From NCBI GenBank assembly GCA_964470195.1, contig CAYYBG010000046.1:1-10394 (forward strand): a stretch of 10,394 nucleotides of DNA. The letters run 5' to 3'. The stretch comes from RFPI01 sp964470195. GTDB taxonomy: Bacteria; Pseudomonadota; Gammaproteobacteria; Burkholderiales; Methylophilaceae. Below the pieces are notes generated by a model that was given only the letters and a program-made list of their open reading frames with translations, was not told the DNA's origin and searched no databases. How positions within the stretch are numbered: position 1 is the first letter of the stretch; each line of letters begins with the position of its first letter. The position numbers and the translations under genes are program-made. Positions 5,710 to 10,394 of the stretch are shown in pieces.

Positions 5710-8303
5710 TAGAGTGTTCTTGCAACTTCAACTACTTCAAACACTTCCAAAGTATCACCAACTTGAATGTCATTGTAGTTTTTCAATGAAAGTCCACATT
5801 CGAAATTAGCTTTAACTTCTTTTACATCATCTTTAAAGCGCTTCAGAGAGTCTAGTTCGCCAGTAAATATGACAACATCATCGCGCAACAAACGTATTTT
5901 GGCATTGCGCTTAATGATGCCGTCTAGTACGTAACAACCAGCAACACTACCAACTTTAGAAATACGGAAGACTTCTCGAATTTCTACTAAGCCAATAGCA
6001 TTTTCTTTCTTCTCTGGTGACAGCATGCCACCAAGAGCTGCTTTCACCTCATCCACAGCTTCATAGATGATGTTGTAATAACGAACATCGACACCCGCAC
6101 TTTCAATCAACTTTCTAGCGCCAGCATCTGCGCGAACATTAAAGCCAATCAATACTGCTTTTGATGCAACGCATAGATTCACATCCGACTCTGTAATCGC
6201 ACCAACACCTGTATGAATAATATTTACTTTTACTTCATCGGTAGAGAGCTTTTGTAAGGAGGTTGCTAACGCCTCATAACTACCTTGAACATCAGATTTA
6301 ATAACCAAAGGTAGAGATTTCACTTCACCTTCCGTCATTTGTTCGAACATATTCTCAAGCTTAGCGGCTTGTTGTTTTGCCAATTTCACATCGCGGAATT
6401 TTCCTTGACGGAATAATGCAATTTCTCGAGCTTTGCGTTCATCATTCAATACGATGACTTCATCTCCTGAATTGGGAACATCTGACAAGCCCAAGATTTC
6501 GACGGGAATAGATGGGCCTGCTTCTTTGATATCACGACCAGCTTCATCTAGCATGGCGCGAACACGACCATAAGCACTACCTGCTAACAACACATCGCCG
6601 CGCTTCAAGGTACCAGATTGAACCAAAATAGTAGATACTGGCCCACGCCCTTTGTCCAATCTAGCTTCAATCACTAGCCCCTTCGCTGGAGAGTCCTTTG
6701 CTGCTTTTAATTCTAAAACTTCAGCTTGTAATAGAACAGCCTCTAGTAAGTCATCTATACCCTTACCAGTTTTTGCAGACACCTCAATAAACATGGTGTC
6801 ACCACCCCATTCTTCTGGAACAACTTCCTGACTGGCAAGTTCTTGTTTAACACGCTCAGGATTGGCTTCTGTTTTATCAATCTTATTTACCGCGACAACG
6901 ATGGGTACTTTCCCTGCTTTAGCATGGTGAATAGCCTCTATCGTTTGTGGCATAACACCATCATCAGCCGCTACCACTAAAATAACTACATCTGTCGCTT
7001 TTGCCCCTCGCGCACGCATGGCAGTAAATGCCTCATGGCCTGGAGTATCAAGAAAAGTGACCATGCCTCGAGCAGTTTCGACATGATAAGCGCCAATATG
7101 TTGGGTAATCCCACCGGCTTCAGCGGAAGCCACTCTACTTCGACGAATATAGTCCAGTAAGGAGGTTTTTCCATGGTCTACATGGCCCATCACAGTCACC
7201 ACAGGAGGTCTCGGTAGTAAGGTAGCTTCATGCGCTTCAGTTTCGTCCAGAAACGCTTCTGGATCGTTTGGTGCGGCAGCTTTTGCAGTATGCCCCATCT
7301 CCTCAACGACAATAATCGCAGTATCTTGGTCTAGCACTTGGTTAATCGTTACCATCATGCCCATACCCATCAGCACCTTAATTACCTCGGCAGCCTTAAC
7401 CGACATTTTGTGAGCTAAATCTCCCACTGAAATAGTCTCTGGAACCAATACTTCACGAACGATAGGTTCAGTAGGGGCATTGAAAGTGTGTTGAGAGTCC
7501 TGCTGTTTTGAAGGTTTCTTACTTTTTTGTGAGCGCCACCCTTGATTCATCCCAGCAACTGCATCGCCACGAGTTTTAATTCCACGTTTTTTGTTCTCAG
7601 ACTCCATCCAGTCACTGTCACGCTGAGTACCTTTTTTTGCAGTTTTATCTTCCGGCCGAACGCCTTCTTTTCCTGCAGGTTTATGAAGTGTTCCTTCGGA
7701 AAGATTGCTGGGTGCAGATACTTGTGCACGCTTAGCATCTTCTTCCATTTTTTTCTGAGCAATTGCTTGTTTTTTCCTCAGCTCTTCCTCTTGAATTGCC
7801 ATCAGTGCAGCATGCCGCTTAGCCTCATCCTCACGCTGTGCTAGCTCCTGAGCAGTTAGAGTGATCCCTTTGCGATTAGAAGTATTTGTCTCCAGCTGTT
7901 CCACAACTGGTTGTTCTATCACTTCAGCAACTGTAACCTCAGCCACTGGCTCAGTTGGGATAATATCCTCTTCTGGCTCAACCATTTCTGGCTCAGGCAC
8001 AACCGTTGGCTCATTGCGCACCAAAACACGTTTTTTCTTTACTTCAACCTGTATGGTACGTGCTTTTCCAGTACTATCAGTCTTTTTGATTTCTGTACTT
8101 TGTTTGCGGGTCAGGGTAATTTTATTCTTGGGCGCTTGTTCACCATGCTCTTTTCGCAGATAAGACAGTAATAGTTCTTTATCATGCTCAGTTAACTGAT
8201 CTGCGCCACTTTGCTTGGTAACGCCAGCACTTTTTAGCTGTTCTAAAAGTAACTCAGCAGGCAAATTAAGTTCTGCAGCAAATTGTTGTACGCTTGTCCC
8301 CAT
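5709..8303 (-). CDS. infB: Translation initiation factor IF-2
   Basis: IF2 is the GTPase that delivers fMet-tRNA to the 30S subunit and promotes subunit joining. The 864-residue product is complete. An IF2_N domain covers about 1-50 (VQQFAAELNLPAELLLEQLKSAG). A charged, low-complexity and coiled-coil linker covers about 55-275, and a second IF2_N-like segment lies near 285-340. The G domain has G1 GHVDHGKTS (373-381), G2 GGIT (397-400), G3 DTPGH (419-423), G4 NKID (473-476) and G5 SAK (509-511). Domain II is at about 540-625, domain III with SDVQGS near 670, and the C-terminal fMet-tRNA-binding domain includes VGSVAGCYV (784-792). The ATG at 8303 has GGAG about 8 bases upstream. It lies 35 bases after nusA and overlaps rbfA by one base. 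Confidence 0.98.
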   Translation of the reverse strand: MGTSVQQFAAELNLPAELLLEQLKSAGVTKQSGADQLTEHDKELLLSYLRKEHGEQAPKNKITLTRKQSTEIKKTDSTGKARTIQVEVKKKRVLVRNEPTVVPEPEMVEPEEDIIPTEPVAEVTVAEVIEQPVVEQLETNTSNRKGITLTAQELAQREDEAKRHAALMAIQEEELRKKQAIAQKKMEEDAKRAQVSAPSNLSEGTLHKPAGKEGVRPEDKTAKKGTQRDSDWMESENKKRGIKTRGDAVAGMNQGWRSQKSKKPSKQQDSQHTFNAPTEPIVREVLVPETISVGDLAHKMSVKAAEVIKVLMGMGMMVTINQVLDQDTAIIVVEEMGHTAKAAAPNDPEAFLDETEAHEATLLPRPPVVTVMGHVDHGKTSLLDYIRRSRVASAEAGGITQHIGAYHVETARGMVTFLDTPGHEAFTAMRARGAKATDVVILVVAADDGVMPQTIEAIHHAKAGKVPIVVAVNKIDKTEANPERVKQELASQEVVPEEWGGDTMFIEVSAKTGKGIDDLLEAVLLQAEVLELKAAKDSPAKGLVIEARLDKGRGPVSTILVQSGTLKRGDVLLAGSAYGRVRAMLDEAGRDIKEAGPSIPVEILGLSDVPNSGDEVIVLNDERKAREIALFRQGKFRDVKLAKQQAAKLENMFEQMTEGEVKSLPLVIKSDVQGSYEALATSLQKLSTDEVKVNIIHTGVGAITESDVNLCVASKAVLIGFNVRADAGARKLIESAGVDVRYYNIIYEAVDEVKAALGGMLSPEKKENAIGLVEIREVFRISKVGSVAGCYVLDGIIKRNAKIRLLRDDVVIFTGELDSLKRFKDDVKEVKANFECGLSLKNYNDIQVGDTLEVFEVVEVARTL

Positions 8304-8338
8304 TTATTACTCCAATCCTGTTATGACACCAACCTACT

Positions 8339-9814
8339 TTAAGCGAACCAAGGTGCGCGAGCCGTCATAATCAAATTTTTTGCTCGCTCCTCGTCCATTT
8401 GGGTCAATTCGACCAGATCGTCCACTGCTAAATCAGCTAAATCTTCCATAGTGACAACACCCTTAGAAGCCAACAGATGGGCGGTCGCCTCATCCATGCC
8501 TTCCATACTGAATAGATTGGCAGATGGCTCTCCAATTTTCTCTTCTTTAGCAATTGCTTCCGTGAGCAATGCTGCACGAGCACGTTTGCGCAATTCGTTG
8601 ATTGTATCCTCATCAAAAGCGTCTATTTCACTCATTTCCTCAATTGGAACATAAGCAATTTCTTCTAAAGTTGTGAAGCCTTCTTGTACCAAAATATCTG
8701 CTACTTCTTCATCCACGTCTAACTTAGACATAAATAATTCTTGTACTTTTAGGTGCTCTTCAGCATTCTTTTTAGCTGCCTCTTCAGCAGTTAATATATT
8801 CAATGTCCAGCCAGTCAAGTCTGAAGCAAGTCTAACGTTTTGACCGTTACGACCAATCGCTAGTGCCAATTGCTCTTCCTCAACGACTACATCCATAGCA
8901 TGGGCATCTTCATCGACCACAATACTCGATACCTCTGCAGGCGCCATGGCATTAATAACGAATTGAGCAGGCTCCATAGACCATAAAACGATATCTACAC
9001 GTTCCCCGGCCAACTCACCGGTGACTGCCTGCACACGTGAACCTCTCATACCCACACATGTACCAACAGGATCCAGACGCTGATCATTGGCTTTCACTGC
9101 TATTTTTGAGCGCAATCCAGGATCTCTTGCAGCTGATTTAATTTCTAATAAGCCATCTTCGATCTCTGGAACTTCTAACTCAAATAGACGTGTTAAAAAT
9201 TCAGAAGCAATACGAGATAAAATCAGCTGTGGACCTCGCGCAGTGCGATCTATACGTTCAAGATATGCTCTCACTCTGTCGCCAACACGCAAATTTTCTT
9301 TTGGAATCATTAATTCACGGGGCAAAATAGCTTCCATTCTGCCGATTTCAATAATTGCATTACCTTTTTCCATGCGTTTGATCACACCCGATATTAGATG
9401 CTCTTTGCGTGATAAAAAGTCCTCTAAAATTTTCTCGCGCTCTGCTTCACGCACTTTTTGCAAAATAACTTGTTTAGCTGCCTGAGCACCAATACGACCA
9501 AACTCCACAGATTGAAGTGGTTCTTCATAGATATTGTCATCAGATATCACTTTACCTTCTAAACGCTCATCATCTGAATACATCTGTGCACCAGGATTTT
9601 CCAATGCTTGATCATCATTTAGCACTTCCCAACGCCTGAATGACTCATATTCACCTGTGTCGCGATCTATCGCAACACGTACTTCTGCATCGTCGGCAAA
9701 ACGTTTTTTTGTTGCTGACGCCAATGCAAACTCAAGTGCAGTAAAGATGACGTCTTTATCTACATTTTTCTCATGTGCTAATGCATCAACCAATAACAAA
9801 ATATCGCGACTCAT
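8339..9814 (-). CDS. nusA: Transcription termination/antitermination factor NusA
   Basis: NusA binds RNA polymerase and nascent RNA. It enhances hairpin pausing and intrinsic termination, and takes part in rRNA antitermination. The 491-residue product has the full proteobacterial layout. The N-terminal polymerase-binding domain covers about 1-130 and the S1 domain about 136-200. KH1 has GMRG (255-258) and KH2 has GRNGQNVRLAS (321-331). Two acidic helix-hairpin-helix repeats (about 365-415 and 437-487) are the AR1/AR2 modules found in E. coli but missing in Bacillus. The ATG at 9814 is preferred to the adjacent in-frame GTG at 9817 because GGAG lies 6 bases before the ATG. It starts 23 bases after rimP. 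Confidence 0.98.
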   Translation of the reverse strand: MSRDILLLVDALAHEKNVDKDVIFTALEFALASATKKRFADDAEVRVAIDRDTGEYESFRRWEVLNDDQALENPGAQMYSDDERLEGKVISDDNIYEEPLQSVEFGRIGAQAAKQVILQKVREAEREKILEDFLSRKEHLISGVIKRMEKGNAIIEIGRMEAILPRELMIPKENLRVGDRVRAYLERIDRTARGPQLILSRIASEFLTRLFELEVPEIEDGLLEIKSAARDPGLRSKIAVKANDQRLDPVGTCVGMRGSRVQAVTGELAGERVDIVLWSMEPAQFVINAMAPAEVSSIVVDEDAHAMDVVVEEEQLALAIGRNGQNVRLASDLTGWTLNILTAEEAAKKNAEEHLKVQELFMSKLDVDEEVADILVQEGFTTLEEIAYVPIEEMSEIDAFDEDTINELRKRARAALLTEAIAKEEKIGEPSANLFSMEGMDEATAHLLASKGVVTMEDLADLAVDDLVELTQMDEERAKNLIMTARAPWFA

Positions 9815-9837
9815 CACTCTCTCCGGCTAATAGCTAA

Positions 9838-10272
9838 TCAATACTTAGGCACTAATCGTGCCTTCTCAATTTGTTGCAGGTTAAATTTGTGGATTTTTCC
9901 ATCCACCTCAACATCCAAAATATCATCGTTTACAGCAACTATGGTTACAACAAAGTTTTTACGACCATCAACAGGCAATCGCAATTTAATGTTAGCTTCC
10001 TGCCCAATAAATTTAACAAAATCAGACATCTTTTTAAGCACTCGATCTAGACCGGGTGAGGAGACTTCTAGTCTGTCATAGTCAAAATCGTTTTCTACTG
10101 CTAAAACATTGCCAATCTGATTACTCACTAATACACAATCATCAATGCTAATTCCTTCAGGTCTATCGATAAAAACACGTAACAAACGGCCACGATTTTG
10201 AAGCTCAAAATCAACTAACTCATATCCAAGTTGAGTGACTGTCTTTTCGATAATGGCGTTTAGATTTTGCAA
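9838..10272 (-). CDS. rimP: Ribosome maturation factor RimP
   Basis: RimP acts in early 30S subunit assembly. The 144-residue product contains GYELVDFE (15-22), a basic strand with LLRVFIDRPEG, and DDCVLVSNQI. The family signature LEVSSPGLDR lies near the middle, and the C-terminal SH3-like domain ends IEKARLVPKY. The open frame can be extended to a TTG at 10320. That extension would be translated from a terminator hairpin and its T-run, and would begin upstream of the predicted transcription start. I therefore place the start at TTG 10270-10272, which matches the family N-terminus (QNLNAIIEKTV). The ribosome-binding sequence is weak (GCGGGT). It is the first gene of the nusA operon in this window. 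Confidence 0.93.
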   Translation of the reverse strand: MQNLNAIIEKTVTQLGYELVDFELQNRGRLLRVFIDRPEGISIDDCVLVSNQIGNVLAVENDFDYDRLEVSSPGLDRVLKKMSDFVKFIGQEANIKLRLPVDGRKNFVVTIVAVNDDILDVEVDGKIHKFNLQQIEKARLVPKY

Positions 10273-10284
10273 TTCATACCCGCT

Positions 10285-10312
10285 AAAAATAAAAAATGGG
10301 CTAAACAGCCCA
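10285..10312 (-). terminator. Intrinsic terminator / possible attenuator just before rimP
   Basis: On the minus strand TGGGCT (10307-10312) and AGCCCA (10297-10302) form a 6-bp stem with a GTTT loop. TTTTTTATTTTT (10285-10296) follows directly, which is a textbook rho-independent terminator. It ends 12 bases before the rimP start codon and begins only a few bases after the predicted start of the rimP promoter. It may act as a second terminator for upstream transcription, as an attenuator of the operon, or both. Confidence 0.8.
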
Positions 10313-10322
10313 ATACTCAATC

Positions 10323-10350
10323 ATTATAACGACCTACTCATAAACAACAA
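10323..10350 (-). promoter_or_regulatory. Sigma70-type promoter of the rimP-nusA-infB operon
   Basis: On the minus strand a perfect -10 box TATAAT (10323-10328) lies 16 bases after TTGTTG (10345-10350), which matches the -35 consensus at three positions. The predicted transcription start is near 10316. The -35 box overlaps the end of the upstream terminator stem, so the region is very compact. Confidence 0.6.
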
Positions 10351-10372
10351 AGCCCACATTAAGTGGGCTTTG
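10348..10372 (-). terminator. Terminator hairpin of a gene upstream of rimP (beyond the edge)
   Basis: CAAAGCCCAC and GTGGGCTTTG form a perfect 10-bp stem around a 5-base loop. On the minus strand the 3' side continues TTGTTT, a modest T-rich tail; on the plus strand no T-run follows. It therefore most likely ends a minus-strand gene whose body lies right of the window. The 22 bases between the hairpin and the window edge do not identify that gene. Confidence 0.7.
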
Positions 10373-10394
10373 ATGCGAAGACCAAGGGGATGGT

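Noticed and set aside
5760..8300. Internal starts in infB that could yield shorter IF2 forms as in E. coli.
   Set aside because: No internal ATG/GTG with a convincing ribosome-binding site stood out in the linker region.
10373..10394. On the minus strand the window begins with ACCA, possibly the 3' end of a tRNA (E. coli has metY upstream of rimP), or alternatively the last codons of a protein ending in the terminator loop.
   Set aside because: Only 22 bases remain before the hairpin; no T-arm or acceptor stem and no recognisable protein tail can be shown. The upstream gene cannot be named.

Overview
The window looks like a chromosomal core region of a low-to-mid GC proteobacterium. Its gene content and protein sequences resemble the betaproteobacteria; a Methylophilaceae-type methylotroph is my best guess, but that is an inference from overall feel and not a demonstrated placement. 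Every gene I can support is a housekeeping gene for translation, transcription, RNA turnover or one-carbon metabolism. I see no mobile element, CRISPR array, defence gene or unknown cassette.

Left part (1-286, minus strand): a three-tRNA operon transcribed Pro(UGG), Arg(UCU), His(GUG). It is driven by a strong sigma70-type promoter (296-324) with a GC-rich discriminator typical of stable-RNA promoters. Diverging from it on the plus strand is folD (381-1238), followed by dksA (1341-1763). dksA has its own promoter, and a 12-bp perfect palindrome overlaps the -10 box. DksA is the RNA polymerase cofactor that, with ppGpp, controls stable-RNA promoters like the tRNA promoter about 1 kb away.

A bidirectional intrinsic terminator (1785-1815) separates dksA from the convergent minus-strand cluster that fills the rest of the window. 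Read in transcription order from the right edge this is rimP, nusA, infB, rbfA, truB, rpsO, pnp: the classic transcription/translation operon. RimP and RbfA mature the 30S subunit, NusA is a transcription elongation/termination factor, InfB is IF2, TruB makes pseudouridine 55 in tRNA, RpsO is ribosomal protein S15 and Pnp is polynucleotide phosphorylase. Spacing within rimP-nusA-infB-rbfA-truB is tight (35 nt down to a 1-nt overlap). rpsO has an additional internal promoter. A 17-bp terminator hairpin lies between rpsO and pnp, followed by two small leader hairpins before pnp.

The most notable non-coding structure is at the right edge. A terminator for an upstream gene overlaps a promoter with a perfect TATAAT, and a second intrinsic terminator sits almost directly after the predicted transcription start and just before rimP. 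This could be an attenuator for the nusA operon. All intergenic gaps are under 150 bases. No undescribed system is visible; the findings below concern regulation and start-site oddities.
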